Positions 24,618 through 38,359 of a stretch of DNA of 64,000 nt are shown here, piece after piece (the first letter of the stretch is position 1; every line of letters starts with the position of its first letter). This stretch comes from Rallus limicola (lineage: Eukaryota; Chordata; Aves; Gruiformes; Rallidae), in NCBI GenBank assembly GCA_022605955.1, contig JAKCOZ010000011.1:8933990-8997989 (forward strand), given 5' to 3'. The notes below the pieces were generated by a model, which saw only the letters and a list, made by a program, of their open reading frames with translations, had not been told where the DNA came from and did no database searches. A program made the position numbers and the translations under genes.

Positions 24618-24872
24618 TTAGAATCACAGAATAAGAGATGTAAGGAATGGAAAATAGATATTAGGTCATCCAGTTCATTGCCCTGCAACTGGAGGATTGT
24701 TCTATGCAGTATATTTTTTCCTTCATTGTTCAATCAGTTTTTTAACATCCCAAATGTTTCCTTTGGAGTCTCTTTAATGTGTCTCACAAGCAGGAAGTTT
24801 TCCCTGATGGTTAGCTCAGTTTTCTCTTTCTTAATGTTAAGATTCATGTCTAAATTAAATAGTCTTGTATTG
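24618..24872 (-). mobile_element. Old CR1 3' end fragment
   Basis: It starts with a degenerate tail ('tagaatcacagaataagagatgtaagg'), then 'ttaggtcatccagttcattgccctgc', 'ggattgttctatgcagtatat', 'cccaaatgtttcctttgg' and 'caggaagttttccctgatggttagc', the reverse-complement 3' UTR of an older CR1 subfamily. It lies upstream of the RT fragment in the same orientation. A 3' end cannot lie upstream of its own ORF, so the two are separate insertions. A 16-T run follows at 24873-24888. Confidence 0.72.
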
Positions 24873-26674
24873 TTTTTTTTTTTTTTTTCTCTGTTCATCT
24901 TTTATTTCATGTTTTCCAGCTTTTTAGACAGAAAATAGATGACTCTTCTCTTTCAAGGAGACATTTTGACCTTACGTTGACACTAATTTGCTGGAACCTG
25001 AATTTCTCATAGACTCATAATGATATAAAAATTTATAATGATTTAAAAGATCTTAGATGGAAATTGTCTCTTGAGTGGTACACCATTACTGGCCTACGTG
25101 AAGACATCATAAGTGCATTTGGAAGATCCTTCACTGTTGGTGTTCTCTGCTTCCTACCATCAGCATGAACCTCAGCAGATGTGGTCTGCTACAGTAGCCC
25201 TGAGCACAGCAGTGTGCTCTATATCCCATTCCACTCCTTCTTCCAAAGCACTGAACTCTAATGTTACGTGCATGCCAGTTAGCACAGATTTTGTATTTAT
25301 CTCTTCAAATATCATGGCTGCTGGTGTCCAGGCAAAGCACAGATACCCTATGCAGTGTAGTACAGGGTGTATCCATGACACAGAAAGAGATTGCTTTCTT
25401 TCTGCAAGAGTGCTGAGCACAGACTGTCTGTCCTAGATAACCACAACTGGACTTGTGCATATACTATGGAACTTCCTTCAAGAATGGGATTGGTGCTGCA
25501 GATTTCCTAGTATCTAAGTCTGCTAGACACAGGGTTTTGCATAAAAACCATCAAGTGTAATGTCCGACCAAACCAGCCACAGTTTGCTACTTACTTACTA
25601 GGTCTTCACTGACTCCCCAACAAAACACTGCTGAATAATGGACTCTCGCAACCACTCACTTGTACTTACATGCTGCTCCTAGTCCAGAAATCTATGGCAG
25701 AAATTCGAATCAAGCCTCATATGCCTTTGACCTGTCTTTGTCTAGCCAGACTCAAGTATTAAAGGCAAACACAATATTCTAGATTCTGTTATTAGTGCCA
25801 CATTGTCAGCATACTGCAGGTTATAAGCATTTCAGTGGTTACAGATTGTTTATCTTTACTTTCTTTGCTATTTCATATCATTCATTACTCTACTGAACCT
25901 TATTCCTTTTTACATTTCATAACTTTTTCAGGCTTTTCCCCATTTATCTTTTGTTCTTTGATATTTTCAGGTGTTCAGCATGGTTCAGCAAGGTTTTAAT
26001 TTTCCTCATCAAGCTGTGAACCTCTTCCTTTTTCTTTCTAGACAGCTTAATATGGTTTGACATTTCTCCACATTTCCAACAGTCTGTAGCTGCTTCTACA
26101 TGTAGCCACTGTGATTGGAAATGACTGCATATGATTGCTGTTAGACATAATATTGTGATTGTACTGCTGCTGGGCATTGCTTTGAAAGAATGGGAACCCA
26201 AAAGAAAACATATTCTGCTCACAAATATTTTATTCCTAAAAAACAAGGGCAAATCATGAGCCACGTAAGCTTACCACTGTGCAACAGTGAAAAAATACTG
26301 AGCTGTTAAAAACAGGCAGCCAGTATTATAAATATATCTTGAAGCATTAAAGAGTCAACACAGTGTACTTTTAAAGTAGAAAACTATGAAAAGCACATAT
26401 TCTGCATGCTACTTTGTATCTTTTCCTCTATTTCCATCCCATCACTTTACTAATTCTCTTCAGAACATGTCCCAGCCTTCAGGGTATGTAAGGAAATGGG
26501 TTATATGTATCCTCACAGTATTTGCATTTGCCTCCTACATGAAAACGGAGCTTTACTCGCATCATGCATTCTGACTTGTACCACTTTTCCTCCTTCATTT
26601 GTAGGAGAGAAATTTGGATAAGGTATTACCCAGCATATCCTGCTCAGAATTTCCAAAAGTATTTGGATATAATT
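24873..26674. other. Unique noncoding DNA
   Basis: No gene or repeat is recognised apart from the T run at its start. The open frames at 25113-25436 and 25944-26264 (about 105 codons each) have no recognisable features. Confidence 0.5.
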
Positions 26675-27185
26675 GATCTTGTTCTCTTGAGTCCTCACCT
26701 GGCGTACTGTGTTCAGCTCTCATCTGCCCAACATAAGAATATTGGAGCTAGTCCAGAGCAGGGCCATGAATATTATCAGAGGGCTGAAGGGCCTCTCCTG
26801 TGAAGACAGGCTTGTTCAGCCTGGAGAAAGTTCTAGGGAGACCTTATATAAGCCTACCAATATCTGCAGGTGGTGTACAAGAAAGCTGGAGACTGTTGAC
26901 ACAGGTATGGAGTGATAGAACAAGGAGTAATGGTTTAAACTAAATAAAGGTAGATTTAGCATGCATATATGGAATAAATTTTGTATGATGAGGTGGTGAT
27001 GCCCTGGCACAGGTTGCTTAGAGAAGCTGTGGCTGTCCCTGGATCCTTTCAGTGTTCAAGGCCAGGATGGATGGGGCTTTGGGCACTCTCATCTAGTGTA
27101 GGGTGTTCCTGCCCATGGTAGGGCCTTGTAACTAAATGATCTTTGCGGTCCCTTCCAACACAAACCATTCTGTGATTCTATGATT
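26675..27185 (+). mobile_element. CR1 LINE fragment with 3' end
   Basis: A forward, 5'-truncated CR1. The translation in pieces gives the NIIRGLKGLSCEDRLVQPG-type segment (26770-26825). Then come 'ggtggtgatgccctggcacaggttgctt', 'tgttcaaggccaggatggatggggctttggg', 'atgatctttgcggtcccttccaac' and the terminal 'attctgtgattctatgatt'. The centre (26870-26995) is diverged. It is inactive. Confidence 0.88.
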
Positions 27186-30094
27186 TGTGCATTTCCTGTA
27201 GTCAGCCCTAGTAGAAAAGATTTTTTTCTGAAAACGCTTTGGGAAAGTATTACCTTTCCATGATTTAAAGCTTTACAACTTAACCATATACTTAATGAAG
27301 AAATAACTAATCTATTTTTTAAACCTGAAGCCTCTGGGTGTCAGATAGCATTCCCTGGCTTATGTCAAGGACACATAATAAAATACTGTTTCTTGCTCAC
27401 CTTTTCCATGCTATTAATTTATTTTTACAACTCTGCAATATGTCTCCAAAACCATGTGCTAATGTTTCTGCCTAAAAAGCATTTTTGATGAAATCAAGAG
27501 TCTTTCAGGCAGGGGTGGGTTTAAGCGCAACTAGAGCAGAAGTATGTGCTGGGCTGTCAGACTCTTCAACTGCATGAAAGCTGAGTGGGGATGGGGTAGA
27601 CTTTTACACTACGTGAGCAGTAGTGTCTGAGCGGAGATGGTGCTGTGAAGTAAGGGATTACAGTAATTTTGTGCCAATCAAAGAGCACAAAGAAGCTGAG
27701 TTAACCTACTTCTGACCAGAATCAGAGACAATTTGTAAAAAACTGCAAAAGTCAGGTCCCTCCTAGGATCTTTGATTTTAATTTAGACTTGAGAGATATG
27801 TGGGGGAATTGATAAGAACATAGTGGTGTGGATGCTTGGTGCTGAGATCAGGAGGAAAACATATTATCCATGAAAGCAATCAGCAGGGATTTGAGGACAG
27901 AGAGAAGGGGCCTGGTGTATGAGGAATGCAAGAGTAAAAGATGACATATGGTTTGTCAAGATGTCAAGCAGGAGGAGTTAGCAAAAGGGGTTTCCCTGCT
28001 ATTGGAAGTCTTTTGTTTAAGAGATGCTCTGGATTCATCATGATTTAGGTGAATATACTCAAGACGAAGAGCCACTTGGTGGAAGAAAAGTGGTAAGAAG
28101 AACCCAAGCTACTCTTTTAGAAATTTAATATCCGTTTCATTTGGTGGTTTCCGTTAAGAATGGAGATAAGCACACACAGCTGCAGATCAAAAAAAGACTT
28201 GAAGCTAGACATGCTTACTCTGTGCTGTGCCAAACTATTTACCAAAGAAGCTGCCAGCACTGTGAGTAAATACATCCACTTTGCACATACTAGTCAATTT
28301 AGGATCAAACCCATTTAGCATCCTCTGCAACAGGGAATCAATGCACCTGCACAACATTTGGTTTTATCAAAACAGTTTGCTCATTTAAGCTAAAGAAGTT
28401 GGGGGAACTCTGAGTCCTTGTGTTCAGACCCATTGCTTTTTATTATGCATATGCTATCAATTAGCCTTGCCCTCATCAAGATCAAAATTAACCGCGTAGT
28501 GCTAAAATGATGGAGTTGGAAAAATAATTAGCATTTACCTACTATTTAATGTAAGTGAAGCTGAAGACAAATAATCATTATCACAAATCTTTGAGTGCAA
28601 CTTGGCAAAGATTTAGGCACATTTGTTTTCAGAAAGCACTCCTTTTATTAAAAAAACCCTAAAACCAAAAAACAAATGGAAGAAAGGTAATTCAAATATA
28701 GCTATTCAGTTCCTGATTCCAGCCAGAGAATCCAAAGCAATTCAAATTTAATCTCAGAGCACACTTATGCCAAGTTGAAATTATATCTTCCCCTCTATCT
28801 TTGACAATTTCTGTTCTAAATTTCTTTAAAGTAAGTGCTCTCTCACCACAAAGTCTTGCCACAATGGCAGCTGTTTAGCAAATAAACTCAAAAATAAAAA
28901 CGTTGTCATTGTGAAATAAGATATATTTAATTAAATAAAATAGAGAAGGGAAGTGCTATTACAAGAACATAAAACTGTAAGGCACAAGATAAAACTAAAT
29001 TACTACAGGGCTGCTCAATTCAATCTAATCCTTGAAGATAAAGATGGAACCAGAAAATTGCATGTATTGTGAAATCAACATAAGCCCTAAGCAAATATTA
29101 ACTAGGGATATATAAACTGATTTATTATAAATACAAGTGTGAATGCTAGGATTAGTTAAGGAAATGCAAACTGAGACACAATAAGGTGTAAAATACTCCA
29201 GTACTTCTCTAAAATGCTGGTAAGTGTACAATAAAAAGTATGTAGCGCCCTGGACACACTTCCAGGTTATGTGATTTGATACATTATACATGGGAAAATA
29301 TAGAATAGAGGGTAAAGTGGTACATTTCTTCCTAAAAAAATTGATAGAACTTAATTCATAATATTTTCTTATTTATTAAATAATGATATTTGATTTAAAG
29401 AAAAAACAACAAAGTTTGCTGGTTTTTATAGATCTACTTGCTGATTTATTAGGAGTGCATAATATGCATTGAAGACAGCATATGAAATGCTTCCTAGAAT
29501 CAAAAGACTCAGATTTTTGTATGGTATGAAGAGAAGACTATCCAATGCAAGTTCTACTCACTTCTGCTTCACTAGAAGTCTGCAGACTATGTATGAACAG
29601 GAGAGAGATAAGGGTCATTTGTGTCCGTAGTTATAATGGTAACATACTGCAAATATTTATATGTTCTTATTTTAAGTTTAATTTTATATGTGTTTGCTTT
29701 AAGCTTAGCTTTTACCTTTTGGAGAGGTAAAGATGCAAAATCTGTATTTTTGAGTCTTTACCCTAAGGCCTGACATATCTGTCACCAAATGCTGTCGGAG
29801 GATGTTGTGTTGCACGCATCCATCATACTGACCTAGAAGGCAGATTAACACCTTTTAGACTGACCTTACTGTGTCTACAATAAATAAGATTTTTTTCTGT
29901 AGTTTTCAGCACATCTTTCCTGCCCTCATTTGTTTCTTTTTACTGCATTCTTTTTCATTTGTGGAAGGATAAAAGTGAGCAATTGGAAGCTTTAATGATG
30001 TATTATTTCATATTAGAGGAATACCAAGAACTATTTCGAAAGCTGCTGCTTGCATTGTGAAGTCAAGTATCCAGAAGTAATTGCCACAGCACAC
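27186..30094. other. AT-rich unique DNA
   Basis: I see no gene, RNA or repeat family. All open frames are under 90 codons. Confidence 0.55.
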
Positions 30095-30188
30095 GCACTG
30101 TGCAGCAGCCAGGGACTAAACAGGTAGGGAGCTGGACTAGATAACCTTTAGAGGTCATTTCCAACCAAAATCATTCTATGATTCTATG
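30095..30188 (+). mobile_element. CR1 3' tail fragment
   Basis: A short 3' terminal piece: 'gctggactagataacctttagaggtcatttccaacc' followed by 'attctatgattctatg'. Everything upstream is lost, which is typical of extreme 5' truncation. Confidence 0.82.
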
Positions 30189-32596
30189 CTAGGTATGATT
30201 TGAGCACCATCCATTCTGTGCCTTGAATGAGGCAAGGGATGTGTGATAGAAGGTCTGTACGTGTAGCTGCGTGCATGTGGGAAAGAAACAAGCAGGTATC
30301 ATGCTGGGACACATCTGTTTTACAGCAGGAATGGATCCTTGTAGGTCTACCTCGCAGACTTTTTCTACTTCCTAAAGGGAACCAATGCCAAAACCAGCCT
30401 TTGATCATTTGCCCTCCCAAGCTCCTTCCCTCATTTAGTTCCATGCTCTCGGATCCTCAGTTGTATACAGTGCTGTTTTGTTAGCTTGCATACAGACCCT
30501 GAACTGCACTGGGGGATTCCCCTTGCTCCCTAACCCTTCCAGCTCCTTTGGCACCGAATGTTGGCAGTGAGCGGTGGGATACTCTATGCTCATGTGCGTG
30601 TCTGACCCGAGACAGTTTGGAATCCTCAGCTTGCTTTAGTTTAGGGTATTGAAAACTTCATTCAGCCTAGATGGAGTGAAAACAGAGGTTTTCCACAGAA
30701 TCACAGATTTTGGCAGAAGGAGGCATTATGGGACAATTCTATTTCTGTGGATGTGAAGGCCCCTCAGGGGCCTGAACATTACAAACATGGATGGCTACTT
30801 GCATTACCAGACTGGTGAAGCATAGGACACTTCCAGATGGCACAGGTATACTCATTAGTTACTAGTAGGACTATTTGACAAAATTTCTGTAGCATTACAG
30901 TAGCAGATTTCATGGATATTTTCTGATAGCTGGTACTTCCCATTTGAATTGAATCTCCTTCCCAATTTCCTTCCAACTGAATAATTTTGTTCTATTAACT
31001 CTCTTAAGCTTACTGCTTACATCTCAGTCTTAGCTGAACACATCAGCCCTGATTCCCTTTACCCAAGCAGTTCTTGCTCCTCACCTGCTGGTCTTTCCAC
31101 ACCACACAGTGTCCCATATTAGTTTTGATCCTTGAGATCCTACTTTGCTCAAAGAAACTTCTAATTTGATGGGGTTAGCTGTGTTTCTTGGAACTCCTGT
31201 GCATCCCAGTCCATAGGAAAGAAATTCTACTCTTGTTTTACTGCCTCTCCAATTACATTATGTATTTCAGAAGAAGGAAATATCAGGTCAGAGGGAAATT
31301 GTAGCACATTCAAGCAAGATACATGATGGGTACAGCCAAGACTGTCTAACTGATACCCCAGGTTAGTATACCTGGCTGGCTGTTCCTGAACTTTTCTTAT
31401 GAAGTCCCATTCCTCATTTTGTTCTGCATTTATTCTTTTCCTTGTTCTCCTTGTGCAGCCTTCAACATTGTTTCAAGGAAAGGATTCTTTCCTTAAGAGT
31501 CTTAGTATTCAGCCTCTCAACTCCCGCACTAGCTCCCAATCCAAAAGACTCTAGCCAAGTTGTTACAAGGCTTGCTTTTCACCAAATTCTTCCCTGTCTC
31601 TTTTCCCCACTGATGTTCAGTCCTGGTCACTCTTGGCTAGCAGTTACCTTCAGTACTCTTCATTTCAGCTTCCTTGTATGGCTAGTTCATTCTGTTCCCA
31701 AATTGCAGTGATCTCATTCTCTCTCTCTCAACCCTTCCTGATTTGAACATAGATTTTGAGAGCTTACAGAGCACTTGCTTGGGTGCTAGTTGAAAGCGAA
31801 CTAAGGCGATCATATTTTTCAGTTCTTGGTTCTAGTTTTCAATCCTATTCAGATTTATACAGACATCATAGGGAAAAAACCTTCACAATTTCCTTGAGAC
31901 TCCACTTTTCATAACATCAATATGTCTGCAGTATGGAAAATTTGAGACAGGCATAAGTAGCCACCAATGAGGCAATACAGCCTGTTGCTGTTATAATTGC
32001 AGAAATCCTTTGTGAGGATATGAAAATGGAATTATCTATTTTAAAAATTTGTCTTTTTTGTTTTAACATCTAGCTTGGGCAAATTTAGTCAGATTTTTCA
32101 GAGAAATGGTAAGAAATATATCAGCTATGAGAGACCTTCCTTGTTTAAATGTCTTTTCTCCTCCCCAAAAAGGTGATTAGCATTTCAAAAAAGGGTTATC
32201 ATGAGTGTTTGTATGTGAGGAAAAAGTATACATAGTCATCCTGGTCTTGTTCTCACTATTAGTTTAAATTTTTCTGAAAATGAATATGTATCTAGAATAG
32301 CATAGATGATGTCAACATGATAGCTGATATTTATAGTTACACCACATTGAAAACAGAGAATTTTAATATGAGATTTTGGGCAATGCATTCTTATTTTTCA
32401 GAATTCGTTTATGAATTAGGCAAATTACACTTTCCACTCACAACACATGTCATTCTTTGCTTCACATGTCCTGAATATTGTTCATGAGATTATTCTGAAA
32501 GCTCTCATTGCAGCACAAAACCAGATGAAACTCTTCAAACTTTCCTCTAGAGATTTGGATTCACCCTGGTTTAATCCATATACAGTTTGATGCCCC
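30189..32596. other. Unique noncoding DNA
   Basis: There is no recognised gene. 'ccacagaatcacagattttggcag' at 30693 looks superficially like a reverse CR1 tail, but the expected downstream block is absent. Confidence 0.5.
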
Positions 32597-32693
32597 AGGG
32601 AAAGGAGAAGTGAAGAGAGTAAAGAAAAAAAGAAAAAGGAAAAAAAGAAAGAAGAAAAAAGAATAAAGAGGAAAAAAAAAGGAAAAAGAGGAA
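32597..32693. repeat. Purine-rich tract, about 97 bp
   Basis: Almost pure A/G on the forward strand, with an uninterrupted 43-base purine core at 32621-32663. The reverse-strand frame across it is only a run of Phe/Leu/Ser codons. Confidence 0.9.
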
Positions 32694-35202
32694 TGATGGA
32701 TGGAAAATAAGAACCCTAAATGATCTCTTCTTGACAATGGTTTAGGTTCTTTTGACTGCTGCTCCATGAGCCTGATATCCTCACGCAGTAAGCTGTTCAT
32801 GTTTTTTGGGTTCTCAAGTTCATTCACACTGTCACTTCTTTCTTTTCCTTCCTTCTTTCCTTTTTTCCATCTGTCTATATGCTTTCAAGATTTCTTACAA
32901 GGCCTCTAAATTGTTTTCCCAGTCAGTTTTTTCATTTCACACCATTATTTTTTTCATTCCATGTTGCTCCAGAAGACCTCCTTTTCCATTATTGTGCTTG
33001 TTATGATAAAGCAAAAGAAAAATAATCTACTAACAAAAGTTAGAAGAGGTATGTAATTTTTAGTTAAATTTTGAAACAAAACAAAAAACTGAAGAACAAC
33101 AAACACCTAGGAAATTTCACATTCTATTGTTTCATTCATCTAGGAGGTTATTATATCTGCAGCTTTGATGTTACATGAAGATTACCTGGGTTGTTTTGTC
33201 CCAATTACTGAGAGCAAAGTTGAAGGACTTCAATGATACATTAAGTCTACTAACTTTGATGTTATGCGGAACATCCCTGACTCAAATCTGGGTTGTTGAG
33301 AATAACTGCGTACATATAAAAATACTGAGAATATAACCAGTGCAACATCAAAGCATATATTTTGATGTTATTTTCAAGACCAAATAAAACAAGTTAGAAA
33401 TGTTGATTGACTAGTTACCACTGGATTTTTTGACAAATTGCAGAAGCCATCCTTTGCTTCTGTCTCAGTTATTAAGCTACCACCATCATCCTTTCAAAAT
33501 ATTGTGAAGTAACAGGAGTACTGTAAAGGCAGGTTATAGGAAGAAACATAGGCATTGTCACACAGAATACTAAGATGTCTAAAACTTAGATTTCCAGTTG
33601 TGGGAATGCAAATTATAATGCTCATCTGAGTTTATAGAGTGAATGGAGAAGCAAGGCATCTAAATTTGCATTCACAGAAACTGTCACACAGCAGGATGAA
33701 ATTTAGACTCTTAGTTTTTCCTCCATTTACAATGGTATGAAACCTAGATCCAGAAACTAGAAGGTTTTCCAGCATCTGTGTACTTGGATGACATGGAGAC
33801 TTCGGGCCTTGTCTTCTAAACTGATGGCCTCTGAAATTTACGCATTTGGAAATTTATAAGCTTATGTTGTAGGCTCTCCTTGGGTTCATGGTGAATTCCT
33901 TAAGGTTGCACGTTGTTTCAGTTATATTATTGTATGCTGTGGAGTACTCAATACCCTCTGATTTGCCTTCTGATTGCAATTAACTTTAGAATCCAAAACT
34001 ATGACTGAGTAAAAAGAAATCACTCCTTGCATTTCTTTATTTGAGTAACCTGTTATGCCAGAACAAATATTCCCACTTTCTTACACATATTCTGCTTGAT
34101 TGCAACCTTCTATGTGATTTTTTTCCCTAAATTTAGATATTTACCATTAATTGATTCAGTGTTTTTTTCACCAAGTAATGTAAATCTTGAAAAATCTTTA
34201 GAAAATTAAAAGTTGAAATGCCCAGAGACTGGTAAGTATTTTCTGAAGTATAGTTTTAAAAATAACAACAAAATAAAGTTCTTAAGGAAGATAAGATTTT
34301 AATCAAAAGCTGGAAAATGGAAGAGTTAACGAAAAAGGTTTATAAAATTGCAATGTCTTGTACTCAGAAAATTATTCATGCATTGCATGAAAAATAAATT
34401 AACTCTTTGGAGCCTCGCAACATATTTTTTAAGACATTCAAGCACTTGAATGAAGGTGGACTACCGCTGAGGAGGATTTGCCTTGTATAGTAGACTCACA
34501 ATTTGTGATAGCAATTGGCAGAAAACCATGAGGACCCTAAAATGGCATTATAATGTGCCTTGTGAAGCCATTTTTTTTTCTAAGCAGTATTCTAATATTG
34601 TCTAATAACCAGCATTTGTCTCAGACATTTGTCTTAGAATTGCAAAGACTGGCATATGGGATTAAGGGATTTTAATATAGTGTACCTTTTCTGATAGTGG
34701 GCTGTATCAGCTTCTTGACAGAGGTGCAGAATGAACCTTCTGCTCAAAATTATAAAAATTTTCTCTCTATGATTTTTTTTTATTGTATTTAGCCTGCTCA
34801 CTTAGAATCTAGCTTTTGTCTTAAAGCATTAAGATTTTATAAATCTTCCAAATATTTTAAAACCAAGGAATTCTTATAAATGCCTTCAACTGCTTCACTT
34901 TTAAAGCTCTACAAAGTGCAACAGAAGATCATTCCCCTCTGCTTGCTTGGACATTTCCTGTACTGTTGCATCCAAAACTAGTTGTCACAGTTCTGATGGA
35001 TTTGCTGCTTCAGAACCAATGCTGTTGTCATTGGCTCTTTCTACAGAGTTCTTTAGAAAGTTATAATAATGAGAAAGTAAAGAAATTAGTTATGTCTACC
35101 CTTATAATTCTGTGACTCAATGTTAATAACCTTGTTCTATCTTACGGTAGAGTTGCTCATACTTCTGGGCTCTGGTCTGTCTATAACACAGCCTCTAAAT
35201 TT
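32694..35202. other. AT-rich unique DNA
   Basis: No gene or repeat family is recognised. The short phrase 'tttgatgtta' recurs three times between about 33165 and 33370, which is probably chance. Confidence 0.5.
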
Positions 35203-35455
35203 AGAATTGTAGAGTAATCTAAATTGGAAATGTCTTCAGGAAGTCATCTAAAACAATTTCCTGCTCAAAAGTTGTCTCACATCAACGTTGCATCTACTTT
35301 CTCAGGACTGCATCAGAAGAAGATTTGAACATCTCCAAGGATGGAGATTCCACAGACCCCCATGGCAGTTATGCCAACGATTAGACTCTCTCTCTTTGGA
35401 ATTAAAAAAATAAAAATTCCTCATATTCACTCTTTGGTCTAACTCACACACATGA
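35203..35455 (-). mobile_element. Old CR1 3' end fragment
   Basis: Diverged reverse CR1. The order is 'ggaaatgtcttcaggaagtcatctaaaacaat', 'catctccaaggatggagattccacagaccc', 'cggtc/cagttatgccaacgatt' in place of the usual 'caacctgttccagtg' step, and 'aaaaattcctcatattcactc'. The octamer tail is eroded. I rate it lower than the other CR1 calls. Confidence 0.6.
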
Positions 35456-36109
35456 CAGCTCTTTGATGGAAATTAATGTGGCCTAAATTCTATCTCTGTC
35501 CCTGTTCATGGTATTTCCTATTGTCTGGCTGAAGACCTTCAGAGGCACACAGTCAATAGGAAACAGCAGGGGCTAGGCCTTGGTTGAAATGTAGGCCACC
35601 TGAATCTAGGCTTTTGACTCTGTCATACACAGCTGCAACTTTCTATCTTTCCTCTAAATACCAAGCACTTTGTCTCCTGTCATATAAATCAGCCAGAGCC
35701 AGATTTTTCTATTCTAGCTGGGTTTGTGTGCCTTCTTCCTCGGTGGGTGCCTTCCAGTAGTGCATTAATCAATACGACTCAGAGCTGTCTCTGGTGTTTT
35801 TGTTGTTTTAGTCAGCTTCTCCTCAGAGGCTACTGCCTGGCCACCTTACAAGAGGCACTACATTTCTCAGCCTTTTCTAATTGCAGGAAGAAAGGAGCAC
35901 TGGGAGAGGGGATAAAGTTGGTTAGCGCAAGATGAGACTTTTTTTATTTAAGACATCTTCTTTCTTTTGATCCTGTGCTGTCATTTTCAGTGTGAATTTC
36001 TGGTTTTGCATTATCTGCTAGAATGTCAGATCACTGTGACGGAAGCCAGATATTGAGATAGATAGATACACGTATGCAGAAGTAAAGACATTTAATTGAG
36101 ACCAGTAGA
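35456..36109. other. Unique noncoding DNA
   Basis: Nothing recognisable except a short GATA run near 36055-36067. Confidence 0.5.
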
Positions 36110-36790
36110 AAACTAATATTGTGGTAATATTTAAAAATGGTAAATGGGACAACCCAAGTAATTATAGGCCTGTCAGGCTGACATCGATCCTTGGTGAAAT
36201 AAGGGAACATCTGATATAGGGCTCAGTTAGTAAAGAGCTGAAGGATGGAATTAATGCCAATCAACATGAGTTTATGGAAAATAGATCCTGTCAAACTAGC
36301 CTGCTATCTTTTTCTTTTTCTTTTTTTTTTTTCAGATTACAAGCTAGTTTTTAAAGTAATAGTATTGATGTACCATACTCTGCAAGTTATTTGACTTGGT
36401 AGTGCATAACACCTTCATTAAGGAAGTAAAAAGACATAAAATGCACATGGCAAATATTAAATGGATTGTAGCCTTTTTATACTGATGTATGACAAGACCT
36501 AATTATAAATGCACTACTGTCCTATGGTAGACATTTTCAGAATATTTGTTTCTCAGGCACATGCAATTTAACACTTTTTCAGCTTCTAGGAAGAAGTACA
36601 AGATTATCACTGATGAAGTTTACAGATGATCAAAGTAGAATTTACTAGTGAGGATCATAGTTCACTTTTCCACAGAGACTGTGAATGTTTGATGAGCTGA
36701 ACACAAATCACATCTAAGACCAACTGTGAAGTCCTACAGCTAAGAAGAAAGAGTTTACAGTAATACTATTTTTGTATGCTTAATGGTCAA
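36110..36790 (+). pseudogene. Ancient LINE reverse-transcriptase fragment
   Basis: The forward strand preserves the backbone of a CR1-clade RT in decayed form. 'gtaatatttaaaaatggtaaatgg' encodes the VIFKNGK segment. It is followed by NPSNYRPVRLTSILGE at 36150-36200, the NYRPVSLTSxPGK motif. Next come a NANQHEFMENRSCQTSL segment (about 36255-36300, the QHGFxKGxSCxTNL motif) and 'tttgacttggtagtgcataac' (motif A, DFxKAFDxVxH position, about 36391). 'aagtttacagatgatcaaag' (about 36617) is the F(A)DD box position with Thr for Ala, and 'aactgtgaagtcctacagcta' (about 36722) is the KCKVLHLG position. A T tract at 36309-36332 and several stops interrupt it. The full order of motifs makes the call firm despite the decay. 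Confidence 0.78.
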
Positions 36791-38359
36791 AGACTTTAGG
36801 GAAAGAAGGAAGAAGTGATTTGCCTTAGTAAGCCAAATAGTGCATTTAAAAATGTGACTTCAATTTTCCATCTATATCAGCCAGTTTAATAAAATAAATA
36901 ATAATTTTAAAAGGCTTTTACCATAGACCTTTCCTTGCAAAGAATGCCAGCCATATCAAATTTACCTTGGAGCACACCATCTTTGAAAAAGATGAAAATT
37001 TCAGTGGTTAAGAGAGTTAATCTAATGCTAAGTATGTAAGCAAGAGACTTGCTTTGCTATTCCAGCAGTTAATTGTTATTGCTTTTTAAAATGTGCTGCA
37101 AATCTAGGGAGAAACAAAGTCCAGGAAAAACTTTAGGTTGAAAAACCCAGCTGGGGCTAGAGTGGCAATTTCTTGACCAAGACTGCATGGTTTTCTAAAA
37201 CATATCCCTGAGAAACCAAGAAGAACTCTCTCAAGGTAGGTCTGTACTTTGTTTTTTACCACACACCTGCTTACAAAACATTTTCAGTCTGCCTGAAACC
37301 CCAATATCTTAATCTGTGGTTTTCAATCCTTTCCCAGGAGGCAATGTTACAGATAATACATTGTCTCCCTTCTTTTTTGACCCACCAAACTCATCTCTGA
37401 CTAGTATATTCTCCCCTTTCCTTTGGAAAAGTACATGCTGATTGCTAGCCTCCATTAGAGTACCTTGTCTGCCCCTGATGATATCCCTCCATCCTTAGGC
37501 AAGGTCTTAGCTGTAGCACCTGCAGACCTTCACAGGTATCTTACGACCTGACAAGGCATCACTCTTGAAGCACGAATTATTGCTTATGCAGAATGGCAGT
37601 GAATTAAATCAGGACAGATTCTAGTATCTGATCTTATCAGACACTACTGCACATGTGTCACAATGCAATAAACTTTAAAGAAACCTTTAAAAAATTAAAA
37701 TCTACACCTACAGACATGGATGAATCAATTGACTGCAGGATGTTTGTATTACTTTAGCATTTCATCAGTGTTTCTCTTAGGACTTGCCTGCAGTTGCAAG
37801 TTAATTCAAGTGAAGATGGGATGTTAATTTAAAATTAAACAACTCCTCCTAAGTAACTCCATGGAATTTTATGTTGGAAAAGCAGTGGTCTACTCTTAGT
37901 AAATCCATATGGAAAATTTCCACTTTTTCTTCTAGAAAACTTCAGTAAGGCATTTCAAAGTAAATATTGATCTGTCGTGTTTTGCAGCAATAAAATAATT
38001 TCTGAATAATTTAATGAGTAAAAAGCACTTTTTTTTCCTCAAATTCCAAAGCCAACTATCCTTCTTCACATCATCATTGTCTGCCAGCACCACTGTTTCT
38101 TCATGGACGCTGTTTTTTTTTCAAGTTACTTTCTTATGCACTAAGTGGCAAGTACTCCAAAAGATAGCATTTGACTATAGTCCAAACAGGTCATATTTTA
38201 GTTTCCCTAGAGGCAGTTGCTATTAAGATTGAGGGAGCTTCTGCTTTTCCATCTTGCTTTATGCCATCTAGCCATTCATTGTCTGTTATAGGAATATTTC
38301 CCTTGGGAGAATTCCACAGTCTACTGTAACTCCTGTAACACTGAATTTTCATGTGTTTC
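36791..38359. other. Unique noncoding DNA
   Basis: No gene or repeat is recognised. The short frame at 38014-38226 has no recognisable feature. Confidence 0.5.

Noticed and set aside
30690..30780. Possible reverse CR1 tail ('cacagaatcacagattttggc')
   Set aside because: The tail-like start is not followed by the conserved 'catctagtccaac' block.
33160..33370. Threefold occurrence of 'tttgatgtta'
   Set aside because: A ten-base AT-rich phrase with irregular spacing; likely chance.
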